This document shows, piece by piece, positions 12,345-22,539 of a DNA stretch of 64,000 nucleotides. This stretch comes from Dermacentor variabilis. Lineage: Eukaryota; Arthropoda; Arachnida; Ixodida; Ixodidae. The translations under genes and the position numbers were made by a program. The notes under the pieces are model-generated. The model was given only the letters and a program-made list of their open reading frames with translations, did not search any database and had not been told where the DNA came from. How positions within the stretch are numbered: position 1 is the first letter of the stretch; the number at the start of each line of letters is the position of its first letter. The DNA is taken from the NCBI RefSeq assembly GCF_050947875.1, contig NW_027460404.1, forward strand, positions 1 to 64,000, written 5' to 3'.

Positions 12345-14131
12345 TATGCATGCAAATGGTGCTTTGGCAGAACGCGCACGTGGATTTCTACCAAACGACG
12401 TGAAAAGCATGCCGATGCTGATCTTTTAGCACCCTCACATGAATTTGTGCCAAAACGCGTTTTAAGCATGCACATGCATCTTTTGGTAGACGCGGACGCA
12501 GTTTTCTGCAAAACCACACGATATGCATGCAAATGGCGCTTTTGGCAGAACGCGCACGTGGATTTCTACCAAACGACGTGAAAAGCATGCCGATGCTGCT
12601 CTTTTAGCACCGGCACGTGGATTTGTGCTAAAACGCGTTTTAAGCATGCACATGCATCTTTTGGTAGACGCGGACGCAGTTTTCTGCAAAACCACACGAT
12701 ATGCATGCAAATGGCGCTTTTGGCAGAACGCGCACGTGGATTTCTACCAAACGACGTGAAAAGCATGCCGATGCTGCTCTTTTTAGCACCGGCACATGGA
12801 TTTGTGCTAAAACGCGTTTTAAGCATGCACATGCATCTTTTGGTAGACGCGGACGCAGTTTTCTGCAAAACCACACGATATGCATGCAAATGGCGCTTTT
12901 GGCAGAACGCGCACGTGGATTTCTACCAAACGACGTGAAAAGCATGCCGATGCTGATCTTTTTAGCACCCTCACATGAATTTGTGCCAAAACGCGTTTTA
13001 AGCATGCACATGCATCTTTTGGTAGACGCGGACGCAGTTTTCTGCAAAACCACACGATATGCACGCAAATGGTGCTTTTGGCAGAACGCGCGCGTGGATT
13101 TCTACCAAACGACTTGAAAAGCATACCGATGCTGTTCTTTTTAGCACCCGCACATGGATTTGTGCCAAAACGCGTGTTAAGCATGCACATGCATCTTTTG
13201 GTAGACGCGGACGCAGTTTTCTGCAAAACCACACGATATGCATGCAAATGGTGCTTTTGGCAGAACGCGCACGTGGATTTCTACCAAACGACGTGAAAGG
13301 CTGCCGATGCTGCTCTTTTTAGCACCGGCACATGGATTTGTGCCAAAACGCGTGTTAAGCATGCACATGCATCTTTTGGTAGACGCGGACGCAGTTTTCT
13401 GCAAAACCACACGATATGCATGCAAATGGTGCTTTTGGCAGAACGCGCACGTGGATTTCTACCAAACGACGTGAAAAGCATGCCGATGCTGCTCTTTTTA
13501 GCACCAGCACATGGATTTGTGCCAAAACGCGTTTTAAGCATGCACATGCATCTTTTGGTAGACGCGGACGCAGTTTTCTGCAAAACCACACGATATGCAT
13601 GCAAATGGTGCTTTTGGCAGAACGCGCACGTGGATTTCTACCAAACGACGTGAAAAGCATGCCGATGCTGATCTTTTTAGCACCCTCACATGAATTTGTG
13701 CCAAAACGCGTTTTAAGCATGCACATGCATCTTTTGGTAGACGCGGACGCAGTTTTCTGCAAAACCACACGATATGCACGCAAATGGTGCTTTTGGCAGA
13801 ACGCGCGCGTGGATTTCTACCAAACGACTTGAAAAGCATACCGATGCTGTTCTTTTTAGCACCCGCACATGGATTTGCGCCAAAACGCGTGTTAAGCATG
13901 CACATGCATCTTTTGGTAGACGCGGACGCAGTTTTCTGCAAAACCACACGATATGCATGCAAATGGTGCTTTTGGCAGAACGCGCACGTGGATTTCTACC
14001 AAACGACGTGAAAGGCTGCCGATGCTGCTCTTTTTAGCAACCCGCACATGGATTTGTGCCAAAACGCGTTTTAAGCATGCACATGCATCTTTTGGTAGAC
14101 GCGGACGCAGTTTTCGGCAAAACCACACGAT
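12345..14131 (+). repeat. Recombinant block with a 715-bp four-monomer duplication
   Basis: Monomers 12345-13058 are of the 8589/8768 types (GCTGATC with CCCTCACATGAATTTG). Monomer 13059 equals 8947, and 13238 equals 9126 but with GTGAAAGGCTGCC, a 1-bp loss. Monomer 13416 equals 9305 and 13595 equals 8768. The first pair then returns at 13774 and 13953, 715 bp later, with the same GGCTGCC deletion, so the duplication followed the deletion. Near 14040 the sequence switches to the 9662 type with one extra A. Confidence 0.8.
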
Positions 14132-15205
14132 ATGCGTGCAAATGGCGCTTTTGGCAGAACGCGCACGTGGATTTCTACCAAACGACGTGAAAAGCATGCC
14201 GATGCTGATCTTTTTAGCACCCTCACATGGATTTGTGCCAAAACGCGTTTTAAGCATGCACATGCATCTTTTGGTAGACGCGGACGCAGTTTTCTGCAAA
14301 ACCACACGATATGCATGCAAATGGTGCTTTTGGCAGAACGCGCGCGTGGATTTCTACCAAACGACGTGAAAAGCATGCCGATGCTGCTCTTTTTAGCACC
14401 CGCACATGGATTTGTGCCAAAACGCGTGTTAAGCATGCACATACATCTTTTGGTAGACGCGGACGCAGTTTTCTGCAAAACCACACGATATGCATGCAAA
14501 TGGTGCTTTTGGCAGAACGCGCACGTGGATTTCTACCAAACGACGTGAAAAGCCTGCCGATGCTGCTCTTTTTAGCACCGGCACATGGATTTGTGCTAAA
14601 ACGCGTTTTAAGCATGCACATGCATCTTTTGGTAGACGCGGACGCACTTTTCTGCAAAACCACACGATATGCATGCAAATGGTGCTTTTGGCAGAACGCG
14701 CACGTGGATTTCTATCAAACGACGTGAAAAGCATGCCGATGCTGCTCTTTTTAGCACCGGCACATGGATTTGTGCCAAAACGCGTTTTAAGCATGCACAG
14801 GCATCTTTTGGTAGACGCGGACGCAGTTTTCTGCAAAACCGCACGATATGCATGCAAATGTTGCTTTTGGCAGAACGCGCACGTGGATTTCTACCAAACG
14901 ACGTGAAAAGCATGCCGATGCTGCTCTTTTTAGCACCGGCACATGGATTTGTGCTAAAACGCGTTTTAAGCGTGCACATGCATCTTTTGGTAGACGCCGA
15001 CGCAGTTTTCTGCAAAACCACACGATATGCATGCAAATGGCGCTTTTGGCAGAACGCGCACGTGGATTTCTACCAAACGACGTGAAAAGCATGCCGATGC
15101 TGCTCTTTTTAGCACCGGCACATGGATTTGTGCTAAAACGCGTTTTAAGCATGCACATGCATCTTTTGGTAGACGCGGACGCAGTTTTCTGCAAACCACA
15201 CGATA
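14132..15205 (+). repeat. Third, truncated copy of the opening block
   Basis: Six monomers (14132, 14311, 14490, 14669, 14848, 15027) match 9840-10914 at an offset of 4,291-4,292 bp and match 717-1788 as well. The marks CACATACATC, P, CTATCAAACG, ATGTTGC and AAGCGTGC appear in the same order. As in the first copy, it leads straight into a GCTGATC/GAACCCTAACATGG monomer at 15206. Confidence 0.85.
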
Positions 15206-18200
15206 TGCATGCAAATGGCGCTTTTGGCAGAACGCGCACGTGGATTTCTACCAAACGACGTGAAAAGCATGCCGATGCTGATCTTTTTAGAACCCTAACA
15301 TGGATTTGTGCCAAAACGCGTTTTAAGCATGCACATGCATCTTTTGGTAGACGCGGACGCAGTTTTCTGCAAAACCACACGATATGCACGCAAATGGTGC
15401 TTTTGGCAGAACGCGCGCGTGGATTTCTACCAAACGACGTGAAAAGCATGCCGATGGAGCTCTTTTTAGCACCCGCACATGGATTTGTGCCAAAACGCGT
15501 GTTAAGCATGCACATGCATCTTTTGGTAGACGCGGACGCAGTTTTCTGCAAAACCACACGATATGCATGCAAATGGTGCTTTTGGCAGAACGCGCACGTG
15601 GATTTCTACCAAACGACGTGAAAAGCCTGCCGATGCTGCTCTTTTTAGCACCGGCACATGGATTTGTGCTAAAACGCGTTTTAAGCATGCACATGCATCT
15701 TTTGGTAGACGCGGACGCACTTTTCTGCAAACCACACGATATGCATGCAAATCGTGCTTTTGGCAGAACGCGCACGTGGATTTCTACCAAACGACGTGAA
15801 AAGCATGCCGATGCTGCTCTTTTTAGCACCGGCACATGGATTTGTGCTAAAACGCGTTTTAAGTATGCACATGCATCTTTTGGTAGACGCGGACGCAGTT
15901 TTCTGCAAAACCACACGATATGCATGCAAATGGCGCTTTTGGCAGAACGCGCACGTGGATTTCTACCAAACGACGTGAAAAGCATGCCGATGCTGATCTT
16001 TTTAGCACCCGCACATGGATTTGTGCCAAAATGCGTTTTAAGCATGCACATGCATCTTTGGTAGACGCGGACGCAGTTTTCTGCAAAACCGCACGATATG
16101 CATGCAAATTGTGCTTTTGGCAGAACGCGCACGTGGATTTCTACCAAACGACGTGAAAAGCATGCCGATGCTGCTCTTTTTAGAACCCTAACATGGATTT
16201 GTGCCAAAACGCGTTTTAAGCATGCACATGCATCTTTTGGTAGACGCGGACGCAGTTTTCTGCAAAACCACACGATATGCACGCAAATGGTGCTTTTGGC
16301 AGAACGCGCGCGTGGATTTCTACCAAACGACGTGAAAAGCATGCCGATGGTGCTCTTTTTAGCACCCGCACATGGATTTGTGCCAAAACGCGTGTTAAGC
16401 ATGCACATGCATCTTTTGGTAGACGCGGACGCAGTTTTCTGCAAAACCACACGATATGCATGCAAATGGTGCTTTTGGCAGAACGCGCACGTGGATTTCT
16501 ACCAAACGACGTGAAAAGCCTGCCGATGCTGCTCTTTTTAGCACCGGCACATGGATTTGTGCTAAAACGCGTTTTAAGCATGCACATGCATCTTTTGGTA
16601 GACGCGGACGCACTTTTCTGCAAAACCACACGATATGCATGCAAATCGTGCTTTTGGCAGAACGCGCACGTGGATTTCTACCAAACGACGTGAAAAGCAT
16701 GCCGATGCTGCTCTTTTTAGCACCGGCACATGCATTTGTGCTAAAACGCGTTTTAAGCATGCACATGCATCTTTTGGTAGACGCGGACGCAGTTTTCTGC
16801 AAAACCACACGATATGCATGCAAATGGCGCTTTTGGCAGAACGCGCACGTGGATTTCTACCAAACGACGTGAAAAGCATGCCGATGCTGATCTTTTTAGC
16901 ACCCGCACATGGATTTGTGCCAAAACGCGTTTTAAGCATGCACATGCATCTTTTGGTAGACGCGGACGCAGTTTTCTGCAAAACCGCACGATATGCATGC
17001 AAATTGTGCTTTTGGCAGAACGCGCACGTGGAGTTCTACCAAACGACGTGAAAAGCATGCCGATGCTGCTCTTTTTAGCACCCGCACATGGATTTGTGCC
17101 AAAACGCGTTTAAGCATGCACATGCATCTTTTGGTAGACGCGGACGCAGTTTTCTGCAAAACCGCACGATATGCATGCAAATTGTGCTTTTGGCAGAACG
17201 CGCACGTGGATTTCTACCAAACGACGTGAAAAGCATGCCGATGCTGCTCTTTTTAGCACCCGCACATGGATTTGTGCCAAAACGCGTTTTAAGCATGCAC
17301 ATGCATCTTTTGGTAGACGCGGACGCAGTTTTCGGCAAAACCACACGATATGCATGCAAATGGTGCTTTTGGCAGAACGCGCACGTGGATTTCCACCAAA
17401 CGACGTGAAAAGCATGCCGATGCTGCTCTTTTTAGCACCCGCACATGGATTTGTGCCAAAACGCGTGTTAAGCATGCACATGCATCTTTTGGTAGACGCG
17501 GACGCAGTTTTCTGCAAAAGCACACGATTTGCATGCAAATGGTGCTTTTGGCAGAACGCGCACGTGGATTTCTACCAAACGACGTGAAAAGCATGCCGAT
17601 GCTGCTCTTTTTAGCACCCGCACATGGATTTGTGCCAAACGCGTTTTAAGCATGCACATGCATCTTTTGGTAGACGCGGACGCAGTTTTCTGCAAAAACC
17701 ACACGATATGCATGCAAATGGTGCTTTTGGCAGAACGCGCACGTGGATTTCTACCAAACGACGTGAAAAGCATGGCGATGCTGCTCTTTTTAGCACCCGC
17801 ACATGGATTTGTGCCAAAACGCGTTTTAAGCATGCACATGCATCTTTTGGTAGACGCGGACGCAGTTTTCTGCAAAACCACACGATATGCATGCAAATGG
17901 TGCTTTTGGCAGAACGCGCACGTGGATTTCTACCAAACGACGTGAAAAGCATGCCGATGCTGCTCTTTTTAGCACCCGCACATGGATTTGTGCCAAAACG
18001 CGTTTTAAGCATGCACATGCATCTTTTGGTAGACGCGGACGCAGTTTTCTGCAAAACCACACGATATGCATGCAAATGGCGCTTTTGGCAGAACGCGCAC
18101 GTGGATTTCTACCAAACGACGTGAAAGCATGCCGATGCTGCTCTTTTTAGCACCCGCACATGGATTTGTGCCAAAACGCGTTTTAAGCATGCACATGCAT

Positions 18201-18422
18201 CTTTTGGTAGACGCGGACGCAGTTTTCTGCAAAACCACACGATATACATGCAAATGGTGCTTTTGGCAGAACGCGCACGTAGATTTCTACCAAACGACGT
18301 GAAAAGCATGCCGATGCTGCTCTTTTTAGCACCCGCACATGGATTTGTGCCAAAACGCGTGTTAAGCATGCACATGCATCTTTTGGTAGACACGGACGCA
18401 GTTTTCTGCAAAACCACACGAT
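15206..18422 (+). repeat. Third 16-mer HOR copy, extended (18 monomers)
   Basis: Monomers from 15206 to 17708 follow the 1789-4294 order, including both nested 5-mers (15384 and 16277), the TTTCCACC/GATTTGC monomer (17350) and AGCATGGCG (17708). Monomers 18066 and 18244 match 7515 and 7694 (ATACATGC, GTAGATT). The end of this copy is therefore closest to the second copy plus its following linker. Private 1-bp losses occur near 15195, 15730, 16056, 17110, 17636 and 18126. Confidence 0.85.
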
Positions 18423-19317
18423 ATGCATGCAAATGGTGCTTTTGGCAGAACGCGCACGTGGATTTCTACCAAACGACGTGAAAAGCCTGCCGATGCTGCT
18501 CTTTTTAGCACCGGCACATGGATTTGTGCCAAAACGCGTTTTAAGCATGCACATGCATCTTTTGGTAGACGCGGACACAGTTTTCTGCAAAACCGCACGA
18601 TATGCATGCAAATGGTGCTTTTGGCAGAACGCGCACGTGTATTTCTACCAAACAACGTGAAAAGCATGCCGATGCTGCTCTTTTTAGCACCGGCACATGG
18701 ATTTGTGCTAAAACGCGTTTTAAGCATGCACATGCATCTTTTGGTAGACGCGGACGCAGTTTTCTGCAAAACCACACGATATGCATGCAAATGGCGCTTT
18801 TGGCAGAACGCGCACGTGGATTTCTACCAAACGACGTGAAAAGCATGCCGATGCTGCTCTTTTTAGCACCGGCACATGGATTTGTGCTAACACGCGTTTT
18901 AAGCATGCACATGCATCTTTTGGTAGACGCGGACGCAGTTTTCTGGAAAACCACACGATATGCATGCAAATGGCGCTTTTGGCAGAACGCGCACGTGGAT
19001 TTCTACCAAACGACATGAAAAGCATGCCGATGCTGATCTTTTTAGCACCCTCACATGGATTTGTGCCAAAACGCGTTTTAAGCATGCACATGCATCTTTT
19101 GGTCGACGCGGACGCAGTTTTCTGCAAAACCACACGATATGCACGCAAATGGTGCTTTTGGCAGAACGCGCGCGTGGATTTCTACCAAACGACGTGAAAA
19201 GCATACCGATGCTGCTCTTTTTAGCACCCGCACATGGATTTGTGCCAAAACGCGTGTTAAGCATGCACATGCATCTATTGGTAGACGCGGACGCAGTTTT
19301 CTGCAAAACCTCACGAT
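18423..19317 (+). repeat. Divergent five-monomer junction block
   Basis: Monomers 18423, 18602, 18781, 18960 and 19139 resemble the 8410-8947 series (CCGGC, GCTGATC with CCCTCACATGG, then a GCGCGCG/CATACCG monomer). They carry many private substitutions: GACACAG, GTGTATTTC, AACAACG, CTAACACG, TTCTGGAAAAC, GACATGAA, GGTCGACG and CTATTGG. The GCTGATC subfamily, frequent until here, is not seen after about 19.05 kb. This is the border between two array domains. Confidence 0.75.
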
Positions 19318-19319
19318 AT

Positions 19320-19379
19320 GCATGCAAATGGTGCTTTTGGCAGAACGCGCACGTGGATTTCTACCAAACGACGTGAAAA
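19320..19379 (+). repeat. Subunit A of the monomer (60 bp)
   Basis: This is the first of three related subunits in the 179-bp unit (monomer positions 3-62). It begins GCATGCAAATGG and contains the G-box-like CACGTG and an imperfect inverted repeat. Ungapped alignment with subunit B gives about 42 of 60 identical positions by hand count. Alignment with C, using one gap, gives about 43 of 59. A common variant changes GCGCACGTGG to GCGCGCGTGG and destroys CACGTG (for example in the monomers starting at 2, 895, 1968, 20392, 28265, 37212 and 62271). Confidence 0.85.
19336..19368. other. Inverted repeat in subunit A
   Basis: The left arm TTTGGCAGAA (19336-19345) and right arm TTCTACCAAA (19359-19368) are complementary at 9 of 10 positions, with a 13-base centre that includes CACGTG. 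The element recurs once per monomer. It could form a hairpin or cruciform; formation is an inference and is not shown by sequence. Confidence 0.8.
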
Positions 19380-19397
19380 GCATGCCGATGCTGCTCT

Positions 19398-19429
19398 TTT
19401 TAGCACCCGCACATGGATTTGTGCCAAAA
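19398..19429. other. Inverted repeat in subunit B
   Basis: The left arm TTTTAGCAC (19398-19406) and right arm GTGCCAAAA (19421-19429) are complementary at 8 of 9 positions, with a 14-base centre. In the GTGCTAAAA subfamily the single mismatch is repaired and the arms are perfect; see 37471-37502. Confidence 0.8.
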
Positions 19430-19437
19430 CGCGTTTT
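19426..19437. other. 12-bp perfect palindrome AAAACGCGTTTT
   Basis: This perfect dyad, centred on ACGCGT, occurs once per monomer at positions 109-120. The common GTGTTAAG variant (for example in monomers starting at 2, 895, 3936, 20392, 37928 and 50280) breaks it, as do GTCTTAAG (3400, 6262, 52787, 58515) and ACGTGTTTT (19855, 24329, 27908, 33992). Its left AAAA is shared with the right arm of the subunit B inverted repeat, so two alternative foldings compete for the same bases. Confidence 0.85.
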
Positions 19438-19439
19438 AA

Positions 19440-19498
19440 GCATGCACATGCATCTTTTGGTAGACGCGGACGCAGTTTTCTGCAAAACCACACGATAT
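19440..19498 (+). repeat. Subunit C of the monomer (59 bp)
   Basis: This is the third subunit (monomer position 123 to position 2 of the next copy), starting GCATGCACATGC. It shares TTTTGGYAGA and TTTTCTRC-type blocks with subunit A, but needs a 1-bp gap after the AGA. That missing base is why the monomer is 179 bp rather than 180 bp, and why reading frames rotate from copy to copy. Recurrent variants are CACAGGCATC, CACATGTATC, GACGCTGACG, GGAAACAG, TTTTCGGC and GCACTTTTC. Confidence 0.85.
19455..19487. other. Weaker inverted repeat in subunit C
   Basis: TTTTG (19455-19459) pairs with CAAAA (19483-19487), and AGA (19462-19464) pairs with TCT (19479-19481) across a small asymmetric internal loop. 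It sits at the same relative place as the dyads in A and B, so it is probably a decayed copy of the same ancestral symmetry. Confidence 0.6.
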
Positions 19499-19675
19499 GC
19501 ATGCAAATGGTGCTTTTGGCAGAACGCGCACGTGGATTTCTACCAAACGACGTGAAAAGCATGCCGATGCTGCTCTTTTTAGCACCCGCACATGGATTTG
19601 TGCCAAAACGCGTTTTAAGCATGCACATGCATCTTTTGGTAGACGCGGACGCAGTTTTCTGCAAAACCACACGAT

Positions 19676-22480
19676 ATGCATGCAAATGGCGCTTTTGGCA
19701 GAACGCGCACGTGGATTTCTACCAAACGACGTGAAAAGCATGCCGATGCTGCTCTTTTTAGCACCCGCACTTGGATTTGTGCCAAAACGCGTTTTAAGCA
19801 TACACATGCATCTTTTGGTAGACGCGGACGCAGTTTTCTGCAAAACCACACGATATGCATGCAAATGGTGCATTTGGCAGAACGCGCACGTGGATTTCTA
19901 CCAAACGACGTGAAAAGCCTGCCGATGCTGCTCTTTTTAGCACCGGCACATGGATTTGTGCTAAAACGTGTTTTAAGCATGCACATGCATCTTTTGGTAG
20001 ACGCGGACGCACTTTTCTGCAAAACCACACGATATGCTTGCAAATGGTGCTTTTGGCAGAACGCGCACGTGGATTTCTACCAAACGACGTGAAAAGCGTG
20101 CCGATGCTGCTCTTTTTAGCACCCGCACATGGATTTGTGCCAAAACGCGTTTTAAGCATGCACATGCATCTTTTGGTAGACGCGGACGCAGTTTTCTGCA
20201 AAACCGCACGATATGCATGCAAATGGTGCTTTTGGCAGAACGCGCACGTGGATTTCTACCAAACGACGTGAAAAGCATGCCGATGCTGCTCTTTTTAGCA
20301 CCCGCACATGGATTTGTGCCAAAACGCGTTTTAAGCGTGCACATGCATCTTTTGGTAGACGCGGACGCAGTTTTCGGCAAAACCACACGATATGCATGCA
20401 AATGGTGCTTTTGGCAGAACGCGCGCGTGGATTTCTACCAAACGACGTGAAAAGCATGCCGATGCTGCTCTTTTTAGCACCCGCACATGGATTTGTGCCA
20501 AAACGCGTGTTAAGCATGCACATGCATCTTTTGGTAGACGCGGACGCAGTTTTCTGCAAAACCACACGATATGCATGCAAATGGTGCTTTTGGAAGAACG
20601 CGCACGTGGATTTCTACCAAACGACGTGAAAAGCATGCCGATGCTGCTCTTTTTAGCACCCGCACATAGATTTGTGCCAAAACGCGTTTTAAGCATGCAC
20701 ATGCATCTTTTGGTAGACGCGGACGCAGTTTTCTGCAAAACCACACGATATGCATGCAAATGGTGCTTTTGGCAGAACGCGCACGTGGATTTCTACCAAA
20801 CGACGTGAAAAGCATGCCGATGCTGCTCTTTTTAGCACCCGCACATGGATTTGTGCCAAAACGCGTTTTAAGCGTGCACATGCATCTTTTGGTAGACGCG
20901 GACGCAGTTTTCGGCAAAACCACACGATATGCATGCAAATGGTGCTTTTGGCAGAACGCGCGCGTGGATTTCTACCAAACGACGTGAAAAGCATGCCGAT
21001 GCTGCTCTTTTTAGCACCCGCACATGGATTTGTGCCAAAACGCGTGTTAAGAATGCTCATGCATCTTTTGGTAGACGCGGACGCAGTTTTCTGCGAAACC
21101 ACACGATATGCATGCAAATGGTGCTTTTGGCAGAACGCGCACGTGGATTTCTACCAAGCGACGTGAAAAGCATGCCGATGCTGCTCTTTTTGGCACCCGC
21201 ACATGGATTTGTGCCAAAACGCGTTTTAAGCATGCACATGTATCTTTTGGTAGACGCGGACGCAGTTTTCTGCAAAACCACACGATATGCATGCAAATGG
21301 TGCTTTTGGCAGAACGCGCACGTGGATTTCTACCAAACGACGAGAAAAGCATGCCGATGCTGCTCTTTTTAGCATCCGCACATGAATTTGTGCCAAAACG
21401 CGTGTTAAGCATGCACATGCATCTTTTGGTAGACGCGGACGCAGTTTTCTGCAAAACCACACGATATGCATGCAAATGGTGCTTTTGGCAGAACGCGCAC
21501 GTGGATTTCTACCAAACGACGTGAAAAGCATGCCGATGCTGCTCTTTTTAGCACCCGCACATTGTTTTGTGCCAAAACGCGTTTTAAGCATGCACATGCA
21601 TCTTTTGGTAGACGCGGACGCAGTTTTCTGCAAAACCACACGATATGCATGCAAATGGTGCTTTTGGCAGAACGCGCACGTGGATTTCTACCAAACGACG
21701 TGAAAAGCATGCCGATGCTGCTCTTTTTAGCATCCGAACATGAATTTGTAGCAAAACGCGTTTTAAGCATGCACATGCATCTTTTGGTAGACGCGGACGC
21801 AGTTTTCTGCAAAACCACACGATATGCACGCAAATGGTGCTTTTGGCAGAACGCGCACGTGGATTTCTACCAAACGACGTGAAAGGCATGCCGATGCTGC
21901 TCTTTTTAGCACCCGCACATGGATTTGTGCCAAAACGCGTTTTAAGCATGCACAGGCATCTTTTGGTAGACGCTGACGCAGTTTTCTGCAAAACCACACG
22001 ATATGCATGCAAATGGTGGTTTTGGCAGAACGCGCACGTGGATTTCTACCAAACGACGTGAAAAGCATGCCGATGCTGCTCTTTTTAGCACCCGCACATT
22101 GTTTTGTGCCAAAACGCGTTTTAAGCATGCACATGCATCTTTTGGTAGACGCGGACGCAGTTTTCTGCAAAACCACACGATATGCATGCAAATGGTGCTT
22201 TTGGCAGAACGCGCACGTGGATTTCTACCAAACGACGTGAAAAGCATGCCGATGCTGCTCTTTTTAGCATCCGAACATGAATTTGTAGCAAAACGCGTTT
22301 TAAGCATGCACATGCATCTTTTGGTAGACGCGGACGCAGTTTTCTGCAAAACCACACGATATGCACGCAAATGGTGCTTTTGGCAGAACGCGCACGTGGA
22401 TTTCTACCAAACGACGTGAAAGGCATGCCGATGCTGCTCTTTTTAGCACCCGCACATGGATTTGTGCCAAAACGCGTTTT
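19676..22480 (+). repeat. Duplicated 2.8-kb segment, copy 1 (partner 4,474 bp downstream)
   Basis: About 16 monomers run in the following order. 19676: CACTTGG with CATACACATG. 19855: P with TGCATTTGG and ACGTGTTTT. 20034: ATGCTTGC with AGCGTGCC. 20213: AAGCGTGC with TTTTCGGC. 20392: GCGCGCG. 20571: GGAAGAAC with CACATAG. 20929: AAGAATGCTCATG. 21108: CCAAGCGACG. 21287: GACGAGAAAAG. From 21466 the three-monomer units begin. The same series appears at 24150-26954 with constant offset 4,474 bp. The right limit is approximate. Confidence 0.9.
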
Positions 22481-22539
22481 AAGCATGCACATGCATCTTT
22501 TGGTAGACGCGGACGCAGTTTTCTGCAAAACCACACGAT
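21466..22539 (+). repeat. Two 537-bp three-monomer units, first set
   Basis: Monomers 21466 (CACATTGTTTTG), 21645 (ATCCGAACATGAATTTGTAGC) and 21824 (ATGCACGC with GAAAGGCATG) are followed 537 bp later by the same three at 22003, 22182 and 22361. A GGTGGTTTT change marks 22003. In 21824 the C subunit carries CACAGGCATC and GACGCTGACG; in 22361 it does not. Confidence 0.85.

Larger units (their letters stand above)
19380..19439 (+). repeat. Subunit B of the monomer (60 bp)
   Basis: This is the second subunit (monomer positions 63-122), starting GCATGCCGATGC and ending in the palindrome AAAACGCGTTTT plus AA. It is the most informative subunit for subfamilies. Variants include CCGGCAC with GTGCTAAAA, the CACATTGTTTTG form, the ATCCGAACATGAA form, the GAACCCTAACATGG form and GCTGATC. 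These variants define the HOR blocks described separately. Confidence 0.85.
19318..19496 (+). repeat. Reference consensus monomer (179 bp)
   Basis: This copy and the next one (19497-19675) match the consensus I built by eye, so they serve as the coordinate reference for monomer positions 1-179. Hand-counted composition is 44 C and 42 G, about 48% GC, with 13 CpG. Landmarks are GCATGC at monomer positions 3, 63 and 123, CACGTG at 33-38, the palindrome AAAACGCGTTTT at 109-120, and ATGCAT at 1-6 and 131-136. Forward stop codons lie at 57 (TGA), 84 (TAG), 120 (TAA) and 144 (TAG), all in the same frame. Confidence 0.95.
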
